A stretch of DNA of 42,862 nucleotides from an uncultured bacterium. Its GTDB lineage: Bacteria > Bacteroidota > Bacteroidia > Chitinophagales > CAIODY01. Positions 26,267 through 35,583 of this stretch are shown one piece after another. The stretch spans positions 1-42,862 of the forward strand of contig CAIODY010000085.1 in NCBI GenBank assembly GCA_903857255.1. The letters are read 5' to 3'. The translations under genes and the position numbers were made by a program. The notes below the pieces were generated by a model, which made no database searches, was not told the origin of the DNA, and saw only the letters and a program-made list of their open reading frames with translations. How positions within the stretch are numbered: the first letter of the stretch is position 1; every line of letters starts with the position of its first letter.

Positions 26267-28183
26267 CTAATACGCTCCACCAACTTTTCTTGCGTTCAAT
26301 TTTTCAATTTTTGAAAATGGTAAAACGGGTTGAAAATAAGGAATAGAAATATTTTCATCTATCGTTTTCAAAAACGATTTTAATTGCGAAATTTCTTTTG
26401 TTGAAAGATGCAACGAATCGATTGACAATGTTGGTTCAAAACCTCGAATCCCTTTTCCATAGCCACCGCCAGCGTTGTAAAAATCAATCACTTCATCCAA
26501 AGTTGTAAAAACACCGTTGTGCATGTAAGGTTTTGTTTTCGTTACATTTCTCAAAGTTGGCGTACGAAAAGCAAACAAATTTTCGTTCTCTCTAAAAATT
26601 TTATAACGACCGCTATCATCACTCAATTTTGAATATTTTTTGTCGGTAGGTGTGCCCACAATTTCAAATTCGCTACTCACAAACGGTGGTTTGATGCCGC
26701 TAAACATCGGCACAAAATGACAAGTGCCACATTGCGCTTTTCCCATAAATAAATTGAATCCAGCGACTTCATTTTCATCCAAAATTTCTTTTGATGAATT
26801 CATTGCATCATCCAATTTTGAAGCGGCATAACTGTATTGTGTGTAATAAATCATCAACGCCGAAATGATGTGCTGTGGCTCAATGGAGTTATATTCAGGA
26901 GTGAATTTTAAAAACTTTTTAAACGCTTTTTCGTATTCCTCACAACTCAAAATTTTCTTCATCATCAATTTTAAATCGCCATTCATTTCCACAGGATTTG
27001 TGATGACATCTTTCGCTTGATTCATCAATGAAAAATGTTTTCCATCGTGCATTAGCAACTGATAAAATTGCACGTTTATTAATGATGGAATATTTCGTGG
27101 TAAAAATTGAAAATCGTTGAAATGCAGAGCCGTAGCCAGTTCGGTGTTGGTAAAAAATTCGTTTGGTTTATGACATGATGCACAACTGCGACTGTTATTG
27201 CCACTCAAAATTGGGTCTTGAAATAATTTTTCACCGATGGTTTTTATTTTGTTCAAGTCATTTTCATTCTCCACAAAAGCAAACACACCTTTTGTGTTTT
27301 GCGCCTCAAATAAATGCTTATCAAAAATGGAGTTGGCATCATTATTCAACGAAAAATCATTCGTGCTTTTTGATTGCAAATGATAATCACGAATCATTTT
27401 TTGATTCATCGCAAACAAAGGATTGACGCAAGTTTTGATGAATTGATAATGATTAAATTGCTTCAAATCATACGATTGTTTTTCAACAAAATCAATCATC
27501 AAATTAAATTGCTTCAAATAATTTTCATCCAACTTTTGTTGCGGAAATGATTCATCAAAAGTTGCATAAATTTCTTTTGTTGATGTCAACATTTCAGCCA
27601 ATTCTTGAATGACAGAACTCGAATTATCATTCTCAAAACCAGTTGTGTAAATACTTGCCAAATTGAGCAACATCAAACGATTAGCAAAATAAAATTCGGC
27701 TGGTGAATTTAATTTTTTGGTGGTGGAATCGGCTAAATAAACGTCTAAAGTTTTTCGAGCAGTTTGAATTAATTTCAACAAAGAATCTTTTTTGAAATCA
27801 TTTTGCTGCACATATTGCTGTGCCAAATAAAGCCCAGAACCCAGCCTGCGATAAGGCTTTTCAAACTTTTCAAACACTTCGCTCTCCCACTCTACTGGCA
27901 ATTGTCCGTTGATTTTTTTATAATCATTTGGTTGAAAATATCGCAGCCAAATATCAGCAGATTTCATTTTCACTCTTGCTTCTCTGACTTTGTAATAATA
28001 CTCTACATCCAAAATATTTTTTTGTTGCAAATCATTTTCAAGATTTTGCAATTCATTTTTTAAGCTATGAATCTGTTGGAAATAAAGATTTGAATATGAA
28101 GTTTTATTGTTTTCAAACGACACAAAGCAAAATGCAATCGCCATAATAACGAAAGCCAACAAAATGGTTTTGCGAAAAAACAT
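26267..28183 (-). CDS. Di-haem cytochrome c peroxidase (MauG/CCP family) with long helical N-terminal domain
   Basis: 638 residues. Residues 1-22 form a signal peptide or membrane anchor (MFFRKTILLAFVIMAIAFCF). Residues about 30-300 are charged and helical-looking with no haem motif. The C-terminal half is a typical di-haem peroxidase: CASCH at 334-338, CGTCH at 485-489, and KPYMHNGVF with Met554 in the usual position of a distal ligand, followed by DFYNAGG. Standard bacterial CCPs are about 320-350 residues, so the N-terminal domain roughly doubles the length. The enzyme should act in the periplasm, reducing peroxide or oxidising a protein or ligand as MauG does. It starts 38 bases after a FecA-like receptor gene and precedes a cytochrome c lipoprotein, which fits an operon. 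The substrate is unknown. Confidence 0.88.
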   Translation of the reverse strand: MFFRKTILLAFVIMAIAFCFVSFENNKTSYSNLYFQQIHSLKNELQNLENDLQQKNILDVEYYYKVREARVKMKSADIWLRYFQPNDYKKINGQLPVEWESEVFEKFEKPYRRLGSGLYLAQQYVQQNDFKKDSLLKLIQTARKTLDVYLADSTTKKLNSPAEFYFANRLMLLNLASIYTTGFENDNSSSVIQELAEMLTSTKEIYATFDESFPQQKLDENYLKQFNLMIDFVEKQSYDLKQFNHYQFIKTCVNPLFAMNQKMIRDYHLQSKSTNDFSLNNDANSIFDKHLFEAQNTKGVFAFVENENDLNKIKTIGEKLFQDPILSGNNSRSCASCHKPNEFFTNTELATALHFNDFQFLPRNIPSLINVQFYQLLMHDGKHFSLMNQAKDVITNPVEMNGDLKLMMKKILSCEEYEKAFKKFLKFTPEYNSIEPQHIISALMIYYTQYSYAASKLDDAMNSSKEILDENEVAGFNLFMGKAQCGTCHFVPMFSGIKPPFVSSEFEIVGTPTDKKYSKLSDDSGRYKIFRENENLFAFRTPTLRNVTKTKPYMHNGVFTTLDEVIDFYNAGGGYGKGIRGFEPTLSIDSLHLSTKEISQLKSFLKTIDENISIPYFQPVLPFSKIEKLNARKVGGAY

Positions 28184-28221
28184 TTGACGAAGTTAAAAGA
28201 AAAATCGAATCCCTTTATCGA

Positions 28222-30639
28222 TTAAAACTTCGCTCCAAAGCCCACATACCAAGTTCGGGCAATGGATGGAATGATGCCTGGTCCTGGATATTCATCGGTT
28301 CGCAAAGTGAAATATTTTTTGTCGGCTAAATTATTGATGCCAAATTTGATGTTGTAATTTTTAATTTTTATAGCCGCCGACCAATCTAAAATTTGATACG
28401 CAGGAATTACGCCAACAGTTGCATCATCGCTATAAACCGTGTTGTTCGCATCAGCAAAGGATTTGGAGGTATTGCTCATTAAAAATGTGGTAGAAATATT
28501 TTTGTAAGCATAAGAAATTCCAAAACGATTAATCGTGTTGGGTGCAAATTCTACCCAATTATTTTTGAATGGTCCACTCACATATTTTGCGTTGATGTAG
28601 GCAAAAGAATTGAAGAAACTCAACTCACCAATTTTTGAATGTCGAGTAAAAATTTTCATCAAATTTATTTCTACATAAGTCTCTAAACCTTGATGAACAC
28701 TGTTTGCCACGTTGGTTCTATAAGTGTAAGGATTGCCGCTGGCATCGGTTAAAGTTTCGATGCCAATGCGATTATTGTAAGCCAAATAAAATGCGCCTAC
28801 ATCAAAATTCAAATAATTTTTCACCGTTCCTCTCCAACCAAAATCAGCATTGTAACCGCTGGCATCTTTCAAATTCGGGTCAATTTTAGATGACACACCA
28901 ATCGGCGTTTGATTGCTGTAATCCGTTGGGCGATAGGCTTGCGAAATGTTGCCATACACATTTGTAGTGGCGGTGGTTTTGTATTGCAAACCGATGCCAG
29001 CTAAAGCAATATTTCTATTTTTCGAACGGTCGATATTTACTATCAAACCGCTGTCATCATCAGTAATATAGCCCTTTGCAGCCGAATGCAAATATTCATA
29101 TCGAAAGCCTGGAGTAACCGAAAATCGTTTTGTAATTCTAAAAGTATTTTCAAAAAAGAAAGCCAAATTGGAAGTGTGAAAATCTAAATCATTTTCATAA
29201 TTGCCACCATACAAATTCAAATCAAAATTGCTTGCAGTGGAGCCTGGTCCGCCTTCTTGGCGTTTCATGTAGCCATTAAAATAGCGCATGCCTACGGCTA
29301 AAGTTTGATTCAATTTTCCAATTTTATAGTTAGTGAGCAATCGCAATTCGTTGGTGATGCTTCTAAATCCTTCATGCTCCACTTCACGTGGCACATAATG
29401 GTTTGTTGTTGGGTCAATACTGTCAGGCGTTTGAATTCCGCCATCTTCATTGCGCCAAACTAAATTTCTTTGACTCACATTCAACGCCGATTTAAAAGTG
29501 AGTAAAGTGCTGTTGGAAATTTTATAAGACGAAGTAAAAGCTAAAATATTCCATGGTGAACTCAACCAATTTCTTGCTCGAACCGATTGACTGGCATCTG
29601 CTGCAAACTGTGCATCATCCAAGCCTCCAGCCATTTGAATTGTATTTCGTAAGGCAGAATATTCCAACCCAAATTTCAGTTTTTCAGTAGCGTTGTATTC
29701 CACTTTTGCAAAGCCTAAAATTTGTTTTAGTTCTGAATTTGGTCGCCAACCTGTGCTCGTTTTTGTTTGCAGGTAAGCAAAATAATTCCACTTTTTATAA
29801 GTGCCTCCAGCCGAATTAAAACTGTTGTAAAACCCATAGCTGCCGCCAGTTTGCTGCGTTGTAAATTCAAAAGGTTTGTTGGCATTTCCGTTTTTCAAAA
29901 TGTAATTTATCACGCCGCCAAACTGCGGACCAAATTGCAATGATGATGCACCACGTGTTACCTCAATTCTATCCACCGCTTCCAACGGCGGTAGATAGTA
30001 CGATTCAGGATAACCATACAAATCGCCTGTGAGATTATAACCATTTTGTCTTGTGTTGGTTTCGATAGATTGTGTGGGGTTCAAACCTCTGAAACCTATA
30101 CCATTGCTGGGAAATCCGCCACCTTCAGTTTCAGAATAATTGCTGCCTGGCACTCTTCCTAACACTTGCCGAGGATTATTTTGAGCCGTGTTGGCAGCCA
30201 AACTATCCAAAATAATTACTTCATTTTTTTTGCCCGAATAAATAATTCCATCGTTCACTTCATTCATTCGCCCCATGCCGCTAGTGGTTGAAACGCCAGT
30301 AATGGCAATGGTTTTAAGCATTTGCGAAGATGGTTTCAAAATGAAATTCAAATTAATCGTTTGATTAACTTTCACTTCCATCGTTTGCAAAAATGGTTCG
30401 TAGCCCATCAATTGCACAGTAATTTTTTGATTGCCAACGGGCACATTTTTTAATTGAAATTTTCCATCGCCATTGGTGTTGGTTTCGACGTTGGTGTTTT
30501 CAATTTGGATGTGAGCAAATAAAACAGCATTGCCCGAAGAATCAGTTACAGAGCCATCTACATTGCCTATTTGTGCAAATAATGAAAATGAAAAAATAGA
30601 AAAACTGAAAAAAAGTATGGTTCGTAAAGTTGAATTCAT
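28222..30639 (-). CDS. TonB-dependent outer-membrane receptor, FecA-like, with N-terminal carboxypeptidase-regulatory-like domain
   Basis: 805 residues. Signal peptide about 1-23 (ending SLFAQ); CarboxypepD_reg-like beta-sandwich about 25-110 (DGSVTDSSGNAVLFAHI, GYEPF), usual in Bacteroidota receptors; plug about 125-255 with RVPGSNYSE, GIGFRGLNPTQS, RIEVTRGASSLQFGPQFGG; then a beta-barrel ending in WYVGFGAKF with the terminal Phe typical of outer-membrane barrels. The plug motifs resemble FecA-type ferric citrate/siderophore receptors. It would import a metal chelate using TonB energy. It heads the receptor, di-haem peroxidase, cytochrome c cluster, and a terminator separates it from the upstream sigma-factor operon. 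The ligand cannot be read from the sequence. Confidence 0.9.
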   Translation of the reverse strand: MNSTLRTILFFSFSIFSFSLFAQIGNVDGSVTDSSGNAVLFAHIQIENTNVETNTNGDGKFQLKNVPVGNQKITVQLMGYEPFLQTMEVKVNQTINLNFILKPSSQMLKTIAITGVSTTSGMGRMNEVNDGIIYSGKKNEVIILDSLAANTAQNNPRQVLGRVPGSNYSETEGGGFPSNGIGFRGLNPTQSIETNTRQNGYNLTGDLYGYPESYYLPPLEAVDRIEVTRGASSLQFGPQFGGVINYILKNGNANKPFEFTTQQTGGSYGFYNSFNSAGGTYKKWNYFAYLQTKTSTGWRPNSELKQILGFAKVEYNATEKLKFGLEYSALRNTIQMAGGLDDAQFAADASQSVRARNWLSSPWNILAFTSSYKISNSTLLTFKSALNVSQRNLVWRNEDGGIQTPDSIDPTTNHYVPREVEHEGFRSITNELRLLTNYKIGKLNQTLAVGMRYFNGYMKRQEGGPGSTASNFDLNLYGGNYENDLDFHTSNLAFFFENTFRITKRFSVTPGFRYEYLHSAAKGYITDDDSGLIVNIDRSKNRNIALAGIGLQYKTTATTNVYGNISQAYRPTDYSNQTPIGVSSKIDPNLKDASGYNADFGWRGTVKNYLNFDVGAFYLAYNNRIGIETLTDASGNPYTYRTNVANSVHQGLETYVEINLMKIFTRHSKIGELSFFNSFAYINAKYVSGPFKNNWVEFAPNTINRFGISYAYKNISTTFLMSNTSKSFADANNTVYSDDATVGVIPAYQILDWSAAIKIKNYNIKFGINNLADKKYFTLRTDEYPGPGIIPSIARTWYVGFGAKF

Positions 30640-30718
30640 GTCATTGGAAATTAGCCCACAAAAGTCTTTCCTTTCAAACTTGAAAACTAACCCAAAAAGG
30701 AAATAAAAATGCCGAAAA

Positions 30719-30754
30719 CGAAAAAAGAGAAAACATTGCTGCTTTCTCTTTTCG
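30719..30754 (-). terminator. Intrinsic terminator of the sigma/anti-sigma operon
   Basis: On the minus strand AAAAGAGAAA and TTTCTCTTTT pair as a 10-bp stem with a loop of about 10 bases. The 3' arm runs into TTTTTTCGTTTTCGG, giving a U-rich tail. It lies 24 bases beyond the stop codon of the membrane protein at 30778 and before the TonB-dependent receptor gene, so it should separate the two transcription units. Confidence 0.55.
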
Positions 30755-30777
30755 CTATTTGAATTATAATTTGAACC

Positions 30778-31437
30778 TTAAAAACTCACTGGCTTTATGT
30801 TGCGTTCCTTGATATCATTAGGATTTTCATGTTCCATTTCTTTCTTAGAAATTTTTTGCAAATCAGCTTTTGAAAAAACGTTTTCACCTAATTTAGTTGA
30901 AGCATCTGAATCAACATTGTCAATAACTGAACTACTATATTTATTCACAGTTTTGCTGTATCCGAAAGATTGCTCAATAGCATTCGCCCCTTCAACAGTT
31001 TTATTGTTAGAATATTTTTCATCTGCATTTGATATACGATTTAAATTGATAGAAATAATATTGCTGCTTTCATCTTTTGCAACATCATTCTTATTCAATT
31101 CTTTTACTGATTTATTGTTGTCTTTAGACAATTCAACAGCAGATTGATTGTGAGAAACATTGCCTGATTCTACATTTAAATTGGAAGTTTTATTAGCATT
31201 GAAATAAAACATAGTTCCGCTGCCTACTAAAACCACAGCAGGAATTAAAATATTCAACATCCAATTACTCAAAAATGAAGAACTTGCTCCACTTGCCAAA
31301 TTTGAACCTCCTGCGATAATATCTTCTTCCAATTGATTGCTTACTCCTTCCCAAACCTTTGCTGAAGGCTTGATGGAAAAATTTTCGGCTTTGTTTTTCA
31401 ATTGCTCTTCCCACGAATTGTTTAATGGTTTCTGCAT
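30778..31437 (-). CDS. Single-pass membrane protein next to ECF sigma factor (candidate anti-sigma factor)
   Basis: 219 residues. Residues 1-57 are hydrophilic and contain WEEQLKNKAENF and PSAKVWEGVSNQLEE, a pattern I associate with membrane proteins encoded beside Bacteroidota ECF sigma factors. One membrane segment spans about 60-79 (MLNILIPAVVLVGSGTMFYF). The remaining 140 residues are Ser/Asn/Lys-rich, low in complexity and presumably periplasmic. There is no Cys-based zinc-binding motif, so it is not a classical ZAS anti-sigma protein. It begins 35 bases after the sigma-factor gene ends and is surely cotranscribed. The anti-sigma role is inferred from position and topology only. Confidence 0.7.
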   Translation of the reverse strand: MQKPLNNSWEEQLKNKAENFSIKPSAKVWEGVSNQLEEDIIAGGSNLASGASSSFLSNWMLNILIPAVVLVGSGTMFYFNANKTSNLNVESGNVSHNQSAVELSKDNNKSVKELNKNDVAKDESSNIISINLNRISNADEKYSNNKTVEGANAIEQSFGYSKTVNKYSSSVIDNVDSDASTKLGENVFSKADLQKISKKEMEHENPNDIKERNIKPVSF

Positions 31438-31472
31438 ACTTTTTTAATTTTTGTTTCGTCTTTTTAAGGTTA

Positions 31473-32030
31473 TTATTTTACGTAAATTTCATGTTTCTCT
31501 AACATTCTTTGCATCAGCATCTTTGCTCGTAAAAGTTGGCTTCTGCTGGTTCCTTCTGCAATATTCAAATGCTCAGCAATCTCTCTATGGCTGTACCCTT
31601 CAATAGCATACATATTCAATATCACTCGATATCCTTCGGGCAATTGCTGCATGGTGTCCCAAATCAATTTACTATCATAATTATCAATGGTTGACTCCAT
31701 TTCACTTTCAACACCTCGAGCCGAATCAATTTCCATTTCATCATAAACGTGCTTATTCTTCTTAATATTGTTCAAAGCCGTATTGACTACTATCCTACGA
31801 ACCCAACCTTCCAAACTGCCATCTTTTTTAAATGTTGGTAGATAACGAAAAATGCGAATAAAAGCATCTTGCAACACATCTTCAGCCTCCGCTGATGACC
31901 GACTATAACGAAAGCATATCCCTAACATTTTTGGGGAATACCGGTCGAAAAGTTCTTTTTGAGCATTTCTATTACCGGCAACACATTGCTGATATAACTC
32001 TTCTTCGGTTAGCATTGTTTGTATAGACAA
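31473..32030 (-). CDS. ECF-type (sigma-70 family) RNA polymerase sigma factor
   Basis: 185 residues, normal length for an ECF sigma factor. Region 2 covers about 22-92, with YSPKMLGICFRYSR and EAEDVLQDAFIRIFRYL for core binding and -10 recognition, then GWVRRIVVNTALNNIKK. Region 4 covers about 127-175, with LPEGYRVILNMYAIEGYSH, REIAEHLNIAEGTSRSQL (helix-turn-helix) and RAK. A second in-frame ATG gives residue 6 (MLTEEELYQQC) and could be the real start. The next gene encodes a membrane protein likely to regulate it. Its target genes are not known; the nearby TonB receptor lacks an obvious link. Confidence 0.92.
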   Translation of the reverse strand: MSIQTMLTEEELYQQCVAGNRNAQKELFDRYSPKMLGICFRYSRSSAEAEDVLQDAFIRIFRYLPTFKKDGSLEGWVRRIVVNTALNNIKKNKHVYDEMEIDSARGVESEMESTIDNYDSKLIWDTMQQLPEGYRVILNMYAIEGYSHREIAEHLNIAEGTSRSQLLRAKMLMQRMLEKHEIYVK

Positions 32031-32105
32031 AATATTTTAAAAAAGCGTTGCATCGGGTTTGTTAAATAATCGAAAAAACAATCAACATTTCAACATTACT
32101 CAAAG

Positions 32106-32113
32106 CAAATATA
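32106..32113 (-). promoter_or_regulatory. Possible -7 box of the sigma-factor operon
   Basis: TATATTTG on the minus strand matches TAnnTTTG exactly, 75 bases upstream of the sigma-factor start codon. I see no good TTG at the -33 position, so support is limited to the -7 box and its position. Confidence 0.3.
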
Positions 32114-32154
32114 GCTTTTAGGACTTTGATTTCATAACCGTGATTAATTCTTAT

Positions 32155-32189
32155 AAAAAAAGCGACTCAAAAAATTGAATCGCTTTTTT
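32155..32189 (-). terminator. Intrinsic terminator of enolase
   Basis: On the minus strand the RNA reads AAAAAAGCGAUUCAA, a short U-rich loop, UUGAGUCGC, then seven U. The nine-pair stem is complete with one G-U pair in this direction. Read on the plus strand the same position is a C/A mismatch, so the element is built for minus-strand transcripts. It lies 28 bases after the enolase stop codon. Confidence 0.85.
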
Positions 32190-32217
32190 CCAGAAACCAG
32201 TGGCAAATTATCGGCAA

Positions 32218-33540
<1,323 letters not shown>

Positions 33541-33565
33541 TTAATTTTCTGATAAACGAATTTTA

Positions 33566-33573
33566 CAAAAATA
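33566..33573 (-). promoter_or_regulatory. Possible -7 box of enolase
   Basis: TATTTTTG on the minus strand (33573-33566) matches TAnnTTTG exactly, 50 bases upstream of the enolase start. The nearest TTG upstream (33600-33598) leaves a 24-base spacer, longer than usual. A second, imperfect box, TATTTTCG, lies at 33592-33585 inside the inverted repeat. Confidence 0.35.
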
Positions 33574-33582
33574 AATTTCGCA

Positions 33583-33640
33583 GCGAAAATACTTCTTCAA
33601 TTTCACTTTTGATAATTGCTGATGAAAGAAGTATTTTTGC
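33583..33640. promoter_or_regulatory. 15-bp inverted repeat in the enolase/TonB-like divergent promoter region
   Basis: GCGAAAATACTTCTT (33583-33597) and AAGAAGTATTTTTGC (33626-33640) are reverse complements with one mismatch, separated by 28 bases. The right arm contains the -7 box TATTTTTG of the plus-strand gene. The left arm carries TATTTTCG on the minus strand, facing enolase. It may be a duplicated, mirrored promoter or a binding site for a regulator shared by both genes. Confidence 0.55.
33609..33639 (+). promoter_or_regulatory. Promoter of the TonB-like gene
   Basis: TTG (33609-33611, within TTTTG), a 20-base spacer and TATTTTTG (33632-33639) match the Bacteroidota -33/-7 promoter. 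Transcription would begin near 33646, about 10 bases before the ATG at 33657. The TTG that would extend the reading frame upstream is part of this promoter, which excludes it as a start codon. Confidence 0.65.
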
Positions 33641-33656
33641 ACCTCAATTTTTCAAC

Positions 33657-34052
33657 ATGAAAAAAATCATCTTTTTAATTACCGCCCCGATTGTCTTTTG
33701 TATCTCGAATGCAAAAGCACAAAGTGATTCAATCCCAAAAGAAATTTATTCTTTTGTTCAAGAAATGCCACGATTTCCTTTTGGGGAGGATTCAATGAAT
33801 AGATTCATTGCAAACCATTTAATTTATCCCAAAGCTGCTAAAATCAATAAAACAGAAGGAACAGTTGTTATTCAATTTGTCGTAGATAAAGGTGGTTCAT
33901 TGGTCGATTTTAAAATATTGAGAGATATTGGGGATGGCTGTGGACAGGCTGTTCTCGATGTTTTAAAGAAAATGCCATATTGGATTTCTGGCAAACAACG
34001 AGATAAAAAAGTTGCAGTATTTGTTACATTACCCGTCGTATTTACTCTTTAA
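33657..34052 (+). CDS. Small periplasmic TonB C-terminal domain protein
   Basis: 131 residues. The ATG at 33657 begins a cleavable-looking signal peptide (MKKIIFLITAPIVFCISNAKAQ). The rest is a TonB C-terminal domain: MPRFPFGEDSMNRFIANHL, YPKAAKINKTEGTVVIQFVV, DKGGSLVDFKILRDIG, QAVLDVLKKMPYWISGKQ, VFVTLPVVFTL. These motifs match energy-transducer TonB proteins of Bacteroidota. However, it lacks the proline-rich linker, and its only hydrophobic segment looks like a signal peptide rather than an ExbB/ExbD-binding anchor. It may be a free periplasmic TonB-like domain, perhaps competing with or assisting TonB. The ALDH gene begins 10 bases later. Confidence 0.85.
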   Translation: MKKIIFLITAPIVFCISNAKAQSDSIPKEIYSFVQEMPRFPFGEDSMNRFIANHLIYPKAAKINKTEGTVVIQFVVDKGGSLVDFKILRDIGDGCGQAVLDVLKKMPYWISGKQRDKKVAVFVTLPVVFTL

Positions 34053-34062
34053 AAATAAGAAA

Positions 34063-35517
34063 ATGACTTTCTCATCCACCATACTCAACTACATCAACGG
34101 CGAATTAGTAAAACCACAAAACAATAAGTGGTTAGATAATTACAATCCAGCCATCGGCAAAGTGTATTCTCAAATTCCTGATTCGGATGAAGCTGATGTG
34201 AATGCGGCTGTAACTGCCGCCGATGCTGCATTTCCAGCATGGAGCAATTTGAGCCGAGCCGAACGAAGCAAAATTTTATTTCGCATTGCCGATTTGATTG
34301 ACGAAAATAAAACAGCACTTGCCGAAGCCGAAAGTGTGGATAATGGCAAACCCGTTTGGTTGGCTACACGAGTTGATATTCCACGAGCTTCCGACAATTT
34401 TAGATTTTATGCCAACGCCATTTTAAATTTTCAAGATGAAAGTTTTCCGATGGATGGTAAACACTTCAATTACACTGTTCATCAGCCTTTGGGCGTTGTA
34501 GGTTGTATTTCTCCATGGAATTTACCGTTGTATTTATTCACTTGGAAGATAGCACCAGCTTTGGTTACAGGCAATTGTGTGGTGGCAAAACCAAGTGAAG
34601 TTACACCGATGACAGCTTTTCTTTTATCACAGATTTGCATTGAAGCAGGTTTGCCAAAAGGCGTTTTAAATATCGTTCATGGCTTGGGTCATAGTGCTGG
34701 GATGAACATCGTGAAGCACAAAAATGTAAAAGCAATTTCTTTCACTGGCGGCACCAAAACAGGCGCTGTGATAGCAGCAGAGGTTGCTCCGAAATTTAAA
34801 AAAATGAGTTTGGAATTGGGCGGAAAAAATCCAAACATCATTTTTGCTGATTGCGATTTTGAAAAAATGTTGAAGACAACTTTACGTTCTTCATTCGAAA
34901 ATCAAGGACAAATTTGTTTGTGTGGCAGCAGAATTTTAGTGGAGAAATCTATCTACGAAAAATTCAAACCACGATTTGTAGAGGAAGTAAAAAAACTAAA
35001 AGTTGGCAATCCGAAAAATGATGATTCTCGTTTAGGAGCAATAGTTTCCAAACCACATTTTGAGAAAATATTGAGCTGCATCGAATTAGCAAAACAAGAA
35101 GGTGGCAAAATTTTATGTGGTGGAAATGCCATAAAAATGGAAGGTGAACTTTCTGATGGTTGGTTTATAGAACCCACTGTTATAGAGGGTTTGACGCAAT
35201 ATTGCAAAACTAATCAAGAAGAAATTTTCGGACCTGTTGTTACCATTCAATCTTTTGAAACCGAAGAAGAAGCCTTGCAATTTGCCAACGCCACCGAGTA
35301 TGGTTTAGCTGCAACTATTTGGACAGAAAATATTTCCAAAGCACATCGCATAGCAGCAAAAGTTGAAAGCGGCATCATTTGGATAAATTGTTGGTTAGTT
35401 CGTGATTTACGTACACCATTCGGTGGTATGAAACAAAGCGGCGTTGGTCGTGAAGGCGGCATGCATGCGTTGGAATTTTTTATGGAAGTGAAAAATATTT
35501 GTGTGGCAACGCACTGA
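34063..35517 (+). CDS. Aldehyde dehydrogenase, ALDH8A1-like (2-aminomuconate/2-hydroxymuconate semialdehyde dehydrogenase type)
   Basis: 484 residues from the ATG at 34063; an in-frame TTG at 34012 lies inside the preceding gene and is unlikely to be used. Signatures: SPWNLPLYLFTWKIAPAL, NCVVAKPSE, SFTGGTKTG (NAD site), LELGGKNPN with general base Glu251, FENQGQICLCGSR with nucleophile Cys285, EEIFGPVV, and PFGGMKQSGVGREGG. The C-terminal WINCWLVRDLRTPFGG and SSFENQGQICLC closely recall human ALDH8A1, which oxidises 2-aminomuconate semialdehyde in tryptophan (kynurenine) breakdown with NAD+. No other kynurenine-pathway gene is in the window, so the substrate is an inference. It is probably cotranscribed with the TonB-like gene 10 bases upstream. 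Confidence 0.88.
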   Translation: MTFSSTILNYINGELVKPQNNKWLDNYNPAIGKVYSQIPDSDEADVNAAVTAADAAFPAWSNLSRAERSKILFRIADLIDENKTALAEAESVDNGKPVWLATRVDIPRASDNFRFYANAILNFQDESFPMDGKHFNYTVHQPLGVVGCISPWNLPLYLFTWKIAPALVTGNCVVAKPSEVTPMTAFLLSQICIEAGLPKGVLNIVHGLGHSAGMNIVKHKNVKAISFTGGTKTGAVIAAEVAPKFKKMSLELGGKNPNIIFADCDFEKMLKTTLRSSFENQGQICLCGSRILVEKSIYEKFKPRFVEEVKKLKVGNPKNDDSRLGAIVSKPHFEKILSCIELAKQEGGKILCGGNAIKMEGELSDGWFIEPTVIEGLTQYCKTNQEEIFGPVVTIQSFETEEEALQFANATEYGLAATIWTENISKAHRIAAKVESGIIWINCWLVRDLRTPFGGMKQSGVGREGGMHALEFFMEVKNICVATH

Positions 35518-35583
35518 TATTTTTTTGCTAATGAGTAGAATAATAATTAATGGTAAGTATTTTTTTCCATCTATTTTAGCCAC

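Noticed and set aside
33609-33656. TTG start extending the TonB-like protein by 16 residues
   Set aside because: The TTG is part of the -33 element and the -7 box lies within the extension; the ATG at 33657 begins a signal peptide.
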